From Vallitalea maricola (lineage in GTDB: Bacteria > Bacillota > Clostridia > Lachnospirales > Vallitaleaceae): a stretch of 64,000 nucleotides of DNA. Shown one piece after another: positions 34,301 through 42,653 of the stretch (its first letter is position 1; every line of letters begins with the position of its first letter). Under the pieces are notes generated by a model, which did no database searches, was not told the DNA's origin, and was given only the letters and a program-made list of their open reading frames with translations. Location of the stretch: NCBI RefSeq assembly GCF_036985595.1, contig NZ_BTPU01000013.1, forward strand, positions 5,102 to 69,101. The letters are read 5' to 3'. Position numbers and translations under genes: made by a program.

Positions 34301-34948
34301 TTAAGCTCTTTGTCCATATCCTTGGAACATTTTTAACATTTTATTAACTTCTTGCGTATCGAGTATTACAGGTTCACCTATAGATTTTGCTCTATAATAA
34401 ACCTCTGCACATAACTCAATCTCTTCTGCTTTACCAAAGGCACTAGATAAGCTTTTACCTCCTACTAATAATCCATGGTTAGCTAAGAACACTGCATTTC
34501 TGCCTTTCATAGCTTCAAATGCATTTCTGGCAAGTTCTTCAGTACTATATGTAGCATATTTAGCGCATCTTACATTTTCACCTCCTGATACTCCTATTAG
34601 ATAGTGAGTTGCTGGCAGCTCCTGTCGAAGACAAGCAAGTATTGTAGAATATACTGAATGAAGATGAACAACTGAATCTATATCATCTCTCTCTTTATAG
34701 AAAATTCTATGCATTGAGTATTCTGATGAAGGTCTTTTATCACCATCAACAACATTATCTTCCAAATCCATTATGACAATATCTTCAGGCTTCATTTCAT
34801 AATAATCAATTCCACTTGGAGTAATTGCCATTAATCCTTCTTCTCTAATGAAAATACTAAGATTTCCACCAGACCCTTTAGTCAAATTTCTATCAACCAT
34901 TTTCTTTCCATATTCTACTAATAATTTTCTTTCTTCTTCAAACTTCAT
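34301..34948 (-). CDS. Class II aldolase, methylthioribulose/5-deoxyribulose-1-phosphate aldolase type
   Basis: About 215 residues, starting at ATG 34948 (MKFEEERKLLVEYGKKMVDR). The in-frame GTG at 34969 lies at the ribosome site. It belongs to the zinc-dependent FucA/AraD family: GSGGNLSIFI, VHLHSVYSTILAC (two zinc His), TEELARNAFEAM and ANHGLLVGGKS (third His). In this operon it should cleave methylthioribulose-1-phosphate to DHAP and 2-methylthioacetaldehyde, or 5-deoxyribulose-1-phosphate to DHAP and acetaldehyde. Fuculose phosphate is an alternative, but no fucose genes are nearby. Confidence 0.88.
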   Translation of the reverse strand: MKFEEERKLLVEYGKKMVDRNLTKGSGGNLSIFIREEGLMAITPSGIDYYEMKPEDIVIMDLEDNVVDGDKRPSSEYSMHRIFYKERDDIDSVVHLHSVYSTILACLRQELPATHYLIGVSGGENVRCAKYATYSTEELARNAFEAMKGRNAVFLANHGLLVGGKSLSSAFGKAEEIELCAEVYYRAKSIGEPVILDTQEVNKMLKMFQGYGQRA

Positions 34949-35005
34949 TTTATTAATAACCCCTTTCACATATGAATTTCTGATTAATTCTATATTTATG
35001 AATGA

Positions 35006-36166
35006 CTATTTTGCTATGTTTAGTATTTCTATGATATCTTTTACTTCAAGCCTTTTGAATCTACCAACGAATCCAGCTTCGCCAACTGCTTTTTCAGCCA
35101 TTTCCTCAAATCTATTCAAAGGAATATCTGCTTCTGTTAATGTAGTTTTTAACCCTAGAGTTCTAAAGAATTCTTCAACCTTTTTAATTCCTTCGTCGGC
35201 AGCTTCTTCTTTATTAGTATTATCAACTCCAAATACTCTAGTTGCTAACTGATTGAATCTATCTAAATCTTGATTTTTAACGTATTTCATCCATGCTGGG
35301 TATATTATTGCCATACCCCCCCCATGAGTAATGTCGTATAAAGCACTTATCTCATGCTCGATTCTATGAGAACCCCAATCAGAAGCTCTACCCACATCCA
35401 TAGTACCATTATGGGCTATTGTTGCAATCCACATGAATTCAGCACAATAATCATAGTTTTTAGGATCTTTTTTAAGCTTTGGTCCTATTTCTAATAATGC
35501 TTTCATAGCTCCCTCAATCAAGTAATCAGTTATTACCACGTTTCTAGTTGGTGTAAAATATCTTTCAAATAGATGAGTTAATGTATCTGCAATTCCACAG
35601 GATAATAAATATGGTGGAATGGTATAACACATCTCTGGATTAAGTATTGCAAATTCAGGAACTATTACTTCTGTATCAATACCATATTTTAAGTTTTCTT
35701 CTTCATTAGTAATAATACTGCTTTCAGACATTTCAGAACCAGAACCTGGTATAGTCAGCACTACTCCTACTTTTAATGCTTCTTGTGGAGTTGCTTTTCC
35801 TGTATAGAAATCCCACACATCTCCATCATACATAGTTCCCAAAGCTATTGCTTTTGAAGAATCTATTGCACTTCCGCCTCCAACAGCAAGAACGAAGTTA
35901 ATATCCTGTTCCCTGCATACCTTAATTCCTTCTTTTACTAGAGATAATCTTGGGTTAGGTACAACACCGTCTAAAATAACATATTCTATATTGTTTTCTT
36001 CTAGTGATTTAGTTATCCTATCAAGTATTCCATATTCTTTTAGGTAGTCTCCACCGTAATGTATCAAGACTTTTTTGCTATATCCGGCTACATATTTTCC
36101 GACTTCATTTTCTCTGCCTTCACCAAAAACGACTCTTGTTCCTAATTTGCATTCGAAATTTTGCAT
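35006..36166 (-). CDS. Iron-containing (group III) alcohol dehydrogenase
   Basis: About 386 residues, started at ATG 36166 (QNFECKLGTRVVFGEG), 8 nt after AGGAG. Similar to butanol dehydrogenase (BdhA/YqhD-like). It has the nucleotide-binding VLAVGGGSAIDSSKAIALG, SGSEMSESSIITN, and the metal ligands in DTLTHLFERYF and HRIEHEISALYDITHGGGMA. In this context it would reduce the aldehyde released by the aldolase (acetaldehyde or methylthioacetaldehyde) to the alcohol, regenerating NAD(P)+. Third step enzyme of the salvage operon, 11 bp after the DeoR gene. Confidence 0.92.
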   Translation of the reverse strand: MQNFECKLGTRVVFGEGRENEVGKYVAGYSKKVLIHYGGDYLKEYGILDRITKSLEENNIEYVILDGVVPNPRLSLVKEGIKVCREQDINFVLAVGGGSAIDSSKAIALGTMYDGDVWDFYTGKATPQEALKVGVVLTIPGSGSEMSESSIITNEEENLKYGIDTEVIVPEFAILNPEMCYTIPPYLLSCGIADTLTHLFERYFTPTRNVVITDYLIEGAMKALLEIGPKLKKDPKNYDYCAEFMWIATIAHNGTMDVGRASDWGSHRIEHEISALYDITHGGGMAIIYPAWMKYVKNQDLDRFNQLATRVFGVDNTNKEEAADEGIKKVEEFFRTLGLKTTLTEADIPLNRFEEMAEKAVGEAGFVGRFKRLEVKDIIEILNIAK

Positions 36167-36177
36167 GTGATTCACTC

Positions 36178-36948
36178 CTATTCTTCACAACATACAACTT
36201 CTATTTTATGTTTCTTAAGGACATCCAGCTGTTCATTAGATAGTTTCCTATCTATTATAACTACATCTATATCCTTTAAATCGCATATTTTATTAATTGC
36301 AGGTTCTTCAAATTTTGTATAATCCACTACTAAAAATTTTTTCACTGAATTGTTAAGCATACCTTTTCTTACTCTAGCTTCAAGATTATGATTATCTGTT
36401 ACACCGAATTTCACGTTTACAGAAGAACAGCTTACAAAAGCTTTATCTGCTGACAAATCTATTAAACTATCTGTTGTCATATAGCCTACATAAGATTTTG
36501 TTCTTCGTCGTAAGGTACCACCTAGATTAATAATTTTTATTAATGAATTATCAGCTAGTTCATTTGCTATTTCTATGGAATTGGTAATCACAGTCACTTT
36601 TTTCTTGCTTAGATTTAAGTTTTTTGCAATATAAAGAGCTGTTGTGCTGCTATCAAGCATGATAGTATCTCCATCGTCAATGAAGCTTACACTTTTTGCA
36701 CCAATGATCTGTTTTTCTTTTATATAAATCTTCTCTCTTATCTTAACAGGTACTTCTGTATCAGAGGATTCGTATAAATAAGCGCCTCCACGAACACGTT
36801 TGAATTTCATAGTTTTACTTAATTTCTCCAAATCTCTTCTTATGGTTTCTTCTGATACATCTAACAACTCACTTAATTGACTTATGACAATACTTCCATT
36901 TTCTTTTAGTAGTTCTTCAATCTTTTTTAATCTATCTATAGCTAACAT
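36178..36948 (-). CDS. DeoR/GlpR-family regulator of the salvage operon
   Basis: A 256-residue repressor, first gene of the operon. The HTH_DeoR region is GSIVISQLSELLDVSEETIR, RDLEKLSK, and the sugar-phosphate-sensing domain shows DGDTIMLDSSTTALYIAKNL and KVTVITNSIEIANELADN. DeoR proteins of this type respond to phosphorylated sugars such as the methylthioribulose or deoxyribulose phosphates made by this operon (inference). Two direct repeats overlap its promoter, fitting autoregulation of the whole operon. A good ribosome site GAGGAGA precedes ATG. Confidence 0.92.
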   Translation of the reverse strand: MLAIDRLKKIEELLKENGSIVISQLSELLDVSEETIRRDLEKLSKTMKFKRVRGGAYLYESSDTEVPVKIREKIYIKEKQIIGAKSVSFIDDGDTIMLDSSTTALYIAKNLNLSKKKVTVITNSIEIANELADNSLIKIINLGGTLRRRTKSYVGYMTTDSLIDLSADKAFVSCSSVNVKFGVTDNHNLEARVRKGMLNNSVKKFLVVDYTKFEEPAINKICDLKDIDVVIIDRKLSNEQLDVLKKHKIEVVCCEE

Positions 36949-37024
36949 TTTACATCTCCTCTTGATATGTTATAATAAACAACTTTTTCATATGTAGAAT
37001 TATAATCTTAGCAATAAATACAAG

Positions 37025-37089
37025 TCACATTTAACCACATCTATTAAATTGTTATTTACATTTTACCACATTACTCAACATTAAGTCAA
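37025..37089 (-). promoter_or_regulatory. Promoter with two direct repeats, likely DeoR operator
   Basis: On the minus strand TTGACT (37084-37089), an 18-bp spacer and TAAAAT (37060-37065). A 16-mer occurs twice, as TTACATTTTACCACAT (37056-37071) over the -10 box and TCACATTTAACCACAT (37025-37040) 31 bp away, 14 of 16 identical and about three helical turns apart. This is the usual layout of DeoR-family operators. Confidence 0.75.
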
Positions 37090-37182
37090 CATTTATATAT
37101 ATTTTTATAGATTATCTTTTGTGTTTTAGTAATAGATTAGCGCATAATGTTGAAAAATATTATATTCATACAGCATAAAAGA

Positions 37183-37211
37183 AGTCTATAGATTTTATAT
37201 CTCTATAGACT
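37183..37211 (-). terminator. Terminator upstream of the salvage operon, after the 37.4-38.6 kb genes
   Basis: Perfect 10-bp stem AGTCTATAGA / TCTATAGACT (37183-37192, 37202-37211) followed on the minus strand by TCTTTTA. Confidence 0.65.
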
Positions 37212-37234
37212 CCAACAGCTTCAATTACAGTTTT

Positions 37235-37357
37235 TTACCAATATTTAGGTAATTTATTTTCGTATAAACATTCAAATAATCTTCTAAAATCTTTTGTTAA
37301 TTTGGGATTATGTTTGTAAATGTGACTTATCACCAAATCCCCTGACCTATAAAAGTT
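37235..37357 (-). pseudogene. C-terminal protein remnant without a start
   Basis: Minus-strand open frame of 40 codons ending at TAA (37235-37237) and preceded by a stop. It reads NFYRSGDLVISHIYKHNPKL then TKDFRRLFECLYENKLPKYW. Composition and helical periodicity look like a genuine C-terminus, but there is no start codon or ribosome site. I take it as the tail of a deleted gene; the family is not recognised. The remaining gap to 37426 holds a small AT-rich hairpin (TAGTGATACACTA, 37389-37402) and nothing else clear. Confidence 0.4.
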
Positions 37358-37426
37358 TTACCATACTCTCATTTTAAAAAGTGTATCTAGTGATACACTA
37401 TAGGGAATTTGAATTAATAATTTTAA

Positions 37427-37792
37427 TTAGAAAGTACTAAATTCCTTAAATTTGAAATTGTTAGACTCACAATCTTTTAATTGATTTATTTTATCTTGTA
37501 ACTGCTCTTCATTAAGATATCCTAGATTTTTCAATTGAATGAGTATATCGAGATATTTCTCATATCTAATCTTATTCTTATTATCTTTGCCTTTAGCTTG
37601 AAATAATATTAATATTTCTTCCATCTCTTCGTTATCAAACAATCCTAGATTTTTTAGATCAATCACACTTATTTCATCTTTTTTAGATATATCTTTATCT
37701 TTAATAGGAATTAACGGTCTTATTGCTAATCGTACTGCTAAGTATATTATTGCAAATAGACCCATGCCATAAATAATAATCAAGTAAACCAC
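37427..37792 (-). CDS. Small membrane-anchored protein of unknown function
   Basis: 121 residues. An N-terminal membrane helix (VYLIIIYGMGLFAIIYLAV) is followed by a charged cytosolic part with two similar Asn-Leu-Gly units: IDLKNLGLFDNEEMEEIL and LIQLKNLGYLNEEQLQDKIN. The repeat resembles SHOCT-like short helical modules often seen at protein C-termini. No catalytic motif. It lies 26 bp downstream of the 260-aa unknown gene, so the two are probably co-expressed. Confidence 0.65.
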   Translation of the reverse strand: MVYLIIIYGMGLFAIIYLAVRLAIRPLIPIKDKDISKKDEISVIDLKNLGLFDNEEMEEILILFQAKGKDNKNKIRYEKYLDILIQLKNLGYLNEEQLQDKINQLKDCESNNFKFKEFSTF

Positions 37793-37818
37793 CTACCTTA
37801 CTATAATTACAACTTTCG

Positions 37819-38601
37819 TTACCAATTTAAATATTCGTTTTCCAGATTCAATACTTCAAGGGCTGATGTCACATCTTCCATAGATTTAATATATAACATT
37901 AATAATCTTGCCTCAGAATATGCTGTACAATAATTGACTCCGTTTTTTTCATTTAAATTTTCTCTGTTACATTGATTATTGCAGGATATACACCCTAATT
38001 TATTTAGTTCTGATCTTAAATTGCCTTTAATCTCCATTTTTTTCTCTGCTAATTTTTCTACAGTATCTATGGATAGACGAATTTCAAGACATATAGTATC
38101 CGCTGCTACATTTAGGTTGAAAACATAATCATTAGTATCTTTTGTATAAAATTGCAACATCCAATGAGGTGTATAATATTCATGAAACTTAATCTTAGTA
38201 GTTAGAGGAAAGTTACTTAACATTTTGTTTAATAGCCCAACTAATAATTCCCGATAAAATTTGTTTATAGATTTTTTATAGTGACCTTTTATAATCTTTT
38301 TATCAATCATTAAATACCACTTTGCTCCTTGTTGACTAAGTTCCCCTACAGCACCTGCTGAATATAAGAACATTATAGTTTCTGTAACATTATGTAAACT
38401 TTTAAGTGGGTCATCTACTTGAAATACATCTACTGAAGTATATATTCTAGCAAACAATTGTTGTAATTCTTTTAATCCCTTTATAACTTGTTTTGGGTGG
38501 GTATGATGTATGTGGGATTCAGATAATTCTACTGGATAATCGCAAATATTCAGTTCAAAGAATTTCAATCTATCTCCAAATGTTTGATTATGAAAAAGCA
38601 T
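37819..38601 (-). CDS. Protein of unknown function with a C-terminal cysteine cluster
   Basis: 260 residues, no signal peptide or membrane helix. Notable parts are a His-rich stretch near residue 30 (SESHIHHTHPKQVIKGLKE), an aromatic core (KIKFHEYYTPHWMLQFY), and a cysteine group near residue 205 (LGCISCNNQCNRENLNEKNG then YC) that could bind zinc or an iron-sulfur cluster. I recognise no family. It forms a two-gene unit with the small membrane protein downstream. Confidence 0.65.
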   Translation of the reverse strand: MLFHNQTFGDRLKFFELNICDYPVELSESHIHHTHPKQVIKGLKELQQLFARIYTSVDVFQVDDPLKSLHNVTETIMFLYSAGAVGELSQQGAKWYLMIDKKIIKGHYKKSINKFYRELLVGLLNKMLSNFPLTTKIKFHEYYTPHWMLQFYTKDTNDYVFNLNVAADTICLEIRLSIDTVEKLAEKKMEIKGNLRSELNKLGCISCNNQCNRENLNEKNGVNYCTAYSEARLLMLYIKSMEDVTSALEVLNLENEYLNW

Positions 38602-38719
38602 AATTAACCTCCTATATTAATTATAGTAAATCATTTATATTTACACATAATCAGTAATACTTATATTTAATTTTAGCTTACAATTATATGATTGTAAAGA
38701 AATCAACTATAATATTTCT

Positions 38720-40615
38720 TTATAAGTCATTTAATACATCTGTTAGTAAATCTAAATTATGACCTAGTTCTGTGAGATCTCCATATTCCTCAAAAACTTC
38801 TCTTGAAAATGTAAAAGATGTATTATATTTTGATTGATCTAGTGTTCCATCTGATCTTGAATTACGAAAGGCGAAGGTTACTTCATCTAGATTATCGATC
38901 ATGGTAAACACAACTAATGCATTAATTCTTGAATTCGTTTCAAAAATTGAATCTGGGGTTACTATAGGCCATTCTCCTTTATATTCTAGATCAGGAGCTA
39001 ATTCATAAAATATGGTTAAACTGTAAGGTTTTTCACTTGTTTCCATAGATATATAGTGCTGCATAAAAGTCTTTTCTGGAGGTGGTAAAAAACCTGCTAT
39101 ATGACTTACTTTACTACTGTCACCTACATATGGTGTTTTATATTCTGATAGACTTTCCAAATCATAAGTTAGCATATTGACTCTTACTACGAATCCATAT
39201 GTAACTATTCCTTTATTATATTTTAATGTCAAAGCATAAATGTATTCGCCTTTTTCATTAGGTGATTGAATATACAAGTTACCATTTATGAAATTAGGTT
39301 CAACCATATCCATTTCCATTAATTGATTATCTTTATAGATAGATATATCTTCTATGGTAAAATCGTACTTCTTATCTTTTTTCATCTTTTGTGTACTAAT
39401 AATTAGCTGTTCCTCACTAGCTGCTGATACTATATTATTAAATTCATATTCAAAATCATTTGGATCAATTGAGTCTACTTGTATATGTTCATTCCCTTTC
39501 TTCCAAGAATAACTACCTGTAATTGCTTCTTTAGTGTTTTGCCTTTCTGCGCTGATATAGATATTAGGAGGTGAATCCTCTCCTTTAATAACTCCTGTAC
39601 CTAACAATAATGAAACAATTATAACAGCCACAATTAAGATGGCAGAGAGAATTATTGCAATCTTTGATTTCTTATTATACTTCATAATAGATATTAACCT
39701 TTCCTTTAGAGTCTTTTTTTCCTCACACATAGTTGCCTGTAATATTGAATTAGAGTATTTGTGCTCTGCAATAACATATATCAAGGTATCACCATATGCT
39801 TGTTTTTCTTCATTACTCAGATTTTTGATAACTGCTTCGTCACATGCTAATTCACATGCATTATTGATTTCTTTTTTCATGAAATACATGATAGGATTGA
39901 ACCAATGGATAGAAGCAGCAATCATGGTTAACCATTTTACCCATATATCAAAATGTTTTAAATGTGTTGTCTCATGAAGAAGAATATTTTTAAGCTGTAT
40001 TTTTGTATATTCCTCATCAGGAATTATAATGCAAGGTCTGATAATCCCTATTAGCATAGGTGTTGCAACATCTGGATTTCGAAAAAATCTTACATGACTA
40101 ATCCCATCAATTAAACTACTTAACATGCTATTTTCATTATCTCCAACAAGTTTATTGGACTTCTTCAAATGTATCAAAAATGTTATATATGAATATATGT
40201 TTTTAGTAAAAACTATGATTACTCCCAATATCCATATGTTCAAGATATATTTATTGGCAATATTTATTAATCCCTTACCACCAATACCAGTATTATAAGC
40301 AATTTTTGATTTATATTTTTGAACCTCTTGTGGTACATTGGGCTTTATTGAATTCTTATCTGCTTCATTAATCTGAGTAGTATTATTAGGCGTAATAATT
40401 TCTATTTGACTTTCGCTATTATTAAATACCCTATTCATTACACTATCTTGAAAAGAAATAGGAACAATAAATCTTAATAGAATTATAATCCATATTATAT
40501 ACTGTATAATCTTAGATAGCTTATATTTAATTAATGGTTTTATAGTTAAAAACAATAATGCAAGAATACTACCTGATAATGAAAGGGATATTAAAAGCTT
40601 CACTATTTCATTCAA
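38720..40615 (-). CDS. BlaR1-like M56 family sensor metallopeptidase
   Basis: 631 residues. The N-terminal half is a multi-helix membrane zinc protease: LIGIIRPCIIIPDEEY, then HETTHLKHFDIWVKWL with the HExxH motif, and EINNACELACDEAVIKNLS giving the third ligand. A final helix (KIAIILSAILIVAVIIVSLL) leads to about 280 extracellular residues. That region lacks the penicillin-binding STxK/SxN motifs of true BlaR1 and resembles DUF4825-type domains (SSKVSHIAGFLPPP). It therefore probably senses something other than beta-lactams, then cleaves or inactivates the co-encoded BlaI repressor. It overlaps blaI by 4 bp. Confidence 0.88.
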   Translation of the reverse strand: MNEIVKLLISLSLSGSILALLFLTIKPLIKYKLSKIIQYIIWIIILLRFIVPISFQDSVMNRVFNNSESQIEIITPNNTTQINEADKNSIKPNVPQEVQKYKSKIAYNTGIGGKGLINIANKYILNIWILGVIIVFTKNIYSYITFLIHLKKSNKLVGDNENSMLSSLIDGISHVRFFRNPDVATPMLIGIIRPCIIIPDEEYTKIQLKNILLHETTHLKHFDIWVKWLTMIAASIHWFNPIMYFMKKEINNACELACDEAVIKNLSNEEKQAYGDTLIYVIAEHKYSNSILQATMCEEKKTLKERLISIMKYNKKSKIAIILSAILIVAVIIVSLLLGTGVIKGEDSPPNIYISAERQNTKEAITGSYSWKKGNEHIQVDSIDPNDFEYEFNNIVSAASEEQLIISTQKMKKDKKYDFTIEDISIYKDNQLMEMDMVEPNFINGNLYIQSPNEKGEYIYALTLKYNKGIVTYGFVVRVNMLTYDLESLSEYKTPYVGDSSKVSHIAGFLPPPEKTFMQHYISMETSEKPYSLTIFYELAPDLEYKGEWPIVTPDSIFETNSRINALVVFTMIDNLDEVTFAFRNSRSDGTLDQSKYNTSFTFSREVFEEYGDLTELGHNLDLLTDVLNDL

Positions 40616-40992
40616 TTATCATCACCTACTTTAAATAATGTACGTAATTCTTCTATATCTTCATCATCAAGTTTCTTACTCCCCAAAAGAGAAGCTATAA
40701 GATTCTTGGCACTACCTGAATACAACTTATCAATTAATTTTTGTGTACTATATTCATTATATTCTTTTTCTGTTACTAGAGGTTTATAGTAAAACACTTC
40801 TTTCTTTGTCGCTAGAACAACTTCTTTTTTACAAAGTCTCCTAAGTAATGTTTTTATTGTAGATGTATCCCAATCACTTCTTACCTCAAGTGTTTTCCTA
40901 ATCTCCGCAATAGGAAGTTCAGTTCCAGCTTCCCATAAAACACGCATCACTTGAAGCTCAGAGTCAGAAATTTTCGAAACTAATTTACTCAT
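40612..40992 (-). CDS. BlaI/MecI/CopY-family transcriptional repressor
   Basis: 126 residues when started at ATG 40992 (MSKLVSKISDSELQVMRVLW), after AAAGGGG. The longer frame back to 41028 would include the operator region. Winged helix: SDSELQVMRVLWEAGTELPI, DWDTSTIKTLLRRLCKKEVV. The C-terminal dimerisation part (QKLIDKLYSGSAKNLIASLL) is intact. It pairs with the downstream membrane protease in the classic repressor-sensor arrangement and probably represses its own promoter, which contains a GGTTAC-N4-GTAACC palindrome. Confidence 0.92.
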   Translation of the reverse strand: MSKLVSKISDSELQVMRVLWEAGTELPIAEIRKTLEVRSDWDTSTIKTLLRRLCKKEVVLATKKEVFYYKPLVTEKEYNEYSTQKLIDKLYSGSAKNLIASLLGSKKLDDEDIEELRTLFKVGDDN

Positions 40993-41009
40993 ATATAATT
41001 CCCCTTTCA

Positions 41010-41065
41010 GGTTACATTCGTAACCCACATGTATACAGTTTACTCTTGTAACCCCTATATGTCAA
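41010..41065 (-). promoter_or_regulatory. Promoter and operator of the blaI-blaR1-like operon
   Basis: On the minus strand TTGACA (41060-41065), 17 bp, TAAACT (41037-41042). The perfect palindrome GGTTAC-ATTC-GTAACC (41010-41025) sits at the start of the transcript, and another GTAACC copy (41048-41053) lies inside the promoter spacer. The two are 38 bp apart start to start, plausible for two BlaI dimers. Confidence 0.75.
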
Positions 41066-41104
41066 GAAAAAATAGTCCCTTGCTATTGGTATTATATCAA
41101 TTTG

Positions 41105-41461
41105 TTATTTCTTTTTATACACAACTGCATCCATCATACACAAACATCTATCATCAAAGAAATCTGTCGTCAAAGTCATCCTTGCGGGTACTTCATCTCC
41201 AAAAACTTCATAGAACACATCACATGCTTCTCTAAGGTCTTTTATATTTTTTAGATATAAATTAATATGAACAATGTCTGTTAAGGAAGCTCCTGCTGTA
41301 TTCAGTGTCTCCTTCATAGCATTAAGTGTTTGCAATGACTGATAAGCTACATCATCCTTATCAAATCCCCCTGCATGGTGTGCTAGAAAAATAAAACCTC
41401 CTGCTTCAACGCAAGAAGCGCATGTTCTATCATTACAATGTGTTGGGTATCTTGTTATCAT
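41105..41461 (-). CDS. RidA/YjgF/UK114 family protein
   Basis: A 118-residue Rid-family protein (usually trimeric; imine/enamine deaminase or ligand-binding role). It shows GGFIFLAHHAGG, AYQSLQTLNAMKETLNTAGAS, IVHINLYLKNIKDLREACDV and VPARMTLTTDFF with the conserved Arg. The N-terminus has three nearby Cys (THCNDRTCASC), unusual for Rid proteins and possibly redox- or metal-sensitive. It lies 55 bp downstream of the WYL regulator on the same strand. Confidence 0.88.
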   Translation of the reverse strand: MITRYPTHCNDRTCASCVEAGGFIFLAHHAGGFDKDDVAYQSLQTLNAMKETLNTAGASLTDIVHINLYLKNIKDLREACDVFYEVFGDEVPARMTLTTDFFDDRCLCMMDAVVYKKK

Positions 41462-41516
41462 TATTAATCCTCCTATTTTTTACTTTGGAATAATTATATA
41501 TTAGTATACCCGACAA

Positions 41517-42440
41517 CTATATGTCGTAATTATAAAATTCTATTATTTTTTTCGAATGTAACACTATCCTTTCTTTTAATTCTACAGGACTTATAACCTT
41601 AATATCTGTTCCAAGAGATAAAACAATCCCATACCACATACGTTCGTTTTCTGGTAATGTCATCTCACATAGATATGTATCTTCACCAAGTTCAACAATA
41701 GTACATTTGGGAATGTATTCTTTTAATATATACATAGCATTTTTACTACAGGATAGTTTGATATGGATATATTTCCTATTATCCTTCCTCAATAATTTAT
41801 CAAATAATCCTTTCTCAGCAATATGTAGTTTATTAAAACTAATATTTGATTGTACTATCTCCTGAATCCTGTTTAGTTTAAAAATTCTATAGTCTTGTTT
41901 ATCCAGACAATAAGCAGCTACATACCATGTATACCACTTGTACTTAAGCATAACTGGTTCAATGTTTCGCTTAGTAATCAATTGGTCTGCATTACAGTAT
42001 TTAATTGTGACCATTTTTTTATTGACAATAGCATCTGACAGTGCTTTCATATATTTACTTATACATTGATTTTCATTTATTATACTAAAATCTATACTTA
42101 TAATCTCATCATTATCAGATGACAAGGACTTTATTTTTTCTAAAGTCTTAGTTATCTGTTCGTCTTCAAGAGTAGTCTCTAGTCCTTTCAAGGCAATTAT
42201 AATTGCCTCTATATCATCATTGGTCATTGGCTGTTTCATTACCCTAAAAGTATCCATAATCTGATAACCACCACTAACACCTTTTAATGATACAATAGGT
42301 ATACCAGCCATATTTATTGTTTCTATGTCTCTTTGGATAGTACGTTCAGATACTTCAAATTTCACAGCTAGTTGCTTGCCTGTTACAATATTTCTATTCA
42401 AAAGATAAGTTGTAATAGCTAGTAAACGATCTATTCTCAT
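41517..42440 (-). CDS. YafY-family transcriptional regulator with WYL domain
   Basis: 307 residues, starting MRIDRLLAITTYLLNRNIVT. The HTH is KQLAVKFEVSERTIQRDIET and the C-terminal region includes the WYL core (KYKWYTWYVAAYCLDKQDYR). It is a paralogue of the regulator at 25.8 kb (same domain order). It is upstream of the Rid-family gene, its likely target. The ligand is unknown. Confidence 0.9.
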   Translation of the reverse strand: MRIDRLLAITTYLLNRNIVTGKQLAVKFEVSERTIQRDIETINMAGIPIVSLKGVSGGYQIMDTFRVMKQPMTNDDIEAIIIALKGLETTLEDEQITKTLEKIKSLSSDNDEIISIDFSIINENQCISKYMKALSDAIVNKKMVTIKYCNADQLITKRNIEPVMLKYKWYTWYVAAYCLDKQDYRIFKLNRIQEIVQSNISFNKLHIAEKGLFDKLLRKDNRKYIHIKLSCSKNAMYILKEYIPKCTIVELGEDTYLCEMTLPENERMWYGIVLSLGTDIKVISPVELKERIVLHSKKIIEFYNYDI

Positions 42441-42493
42441 ATGAAAAATCTCCTATAATTCGTGCTTATTTTTGTACCTTTTTAGTATATCAA

Positions 42494-42521
42494 AAAACCT
42501 GATATTTTAACATCAGGTTTT
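42494..42521 (-). terminator. Terminator after the sigma/anti-sigma operon
   Basis: Perfect 10-bp stem AAAACCTGAT / ATCAGGTTTT (42494-42503, 42512-42521) with an 8-nt loop and six U on the minus strand. Confidence 0.88.
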
Positions 42522-42653
42522 CCCATATATATCTATCTTTCTTTTTGTAAGCACCTTATAAGTAAGTAATCACAATACTATAAATCCTACTATATATGTA
42601 AGTCTTAAATAGTCTACTAATCCAATTCTAGTGTAGGTTTTATTAAGTTTAGA

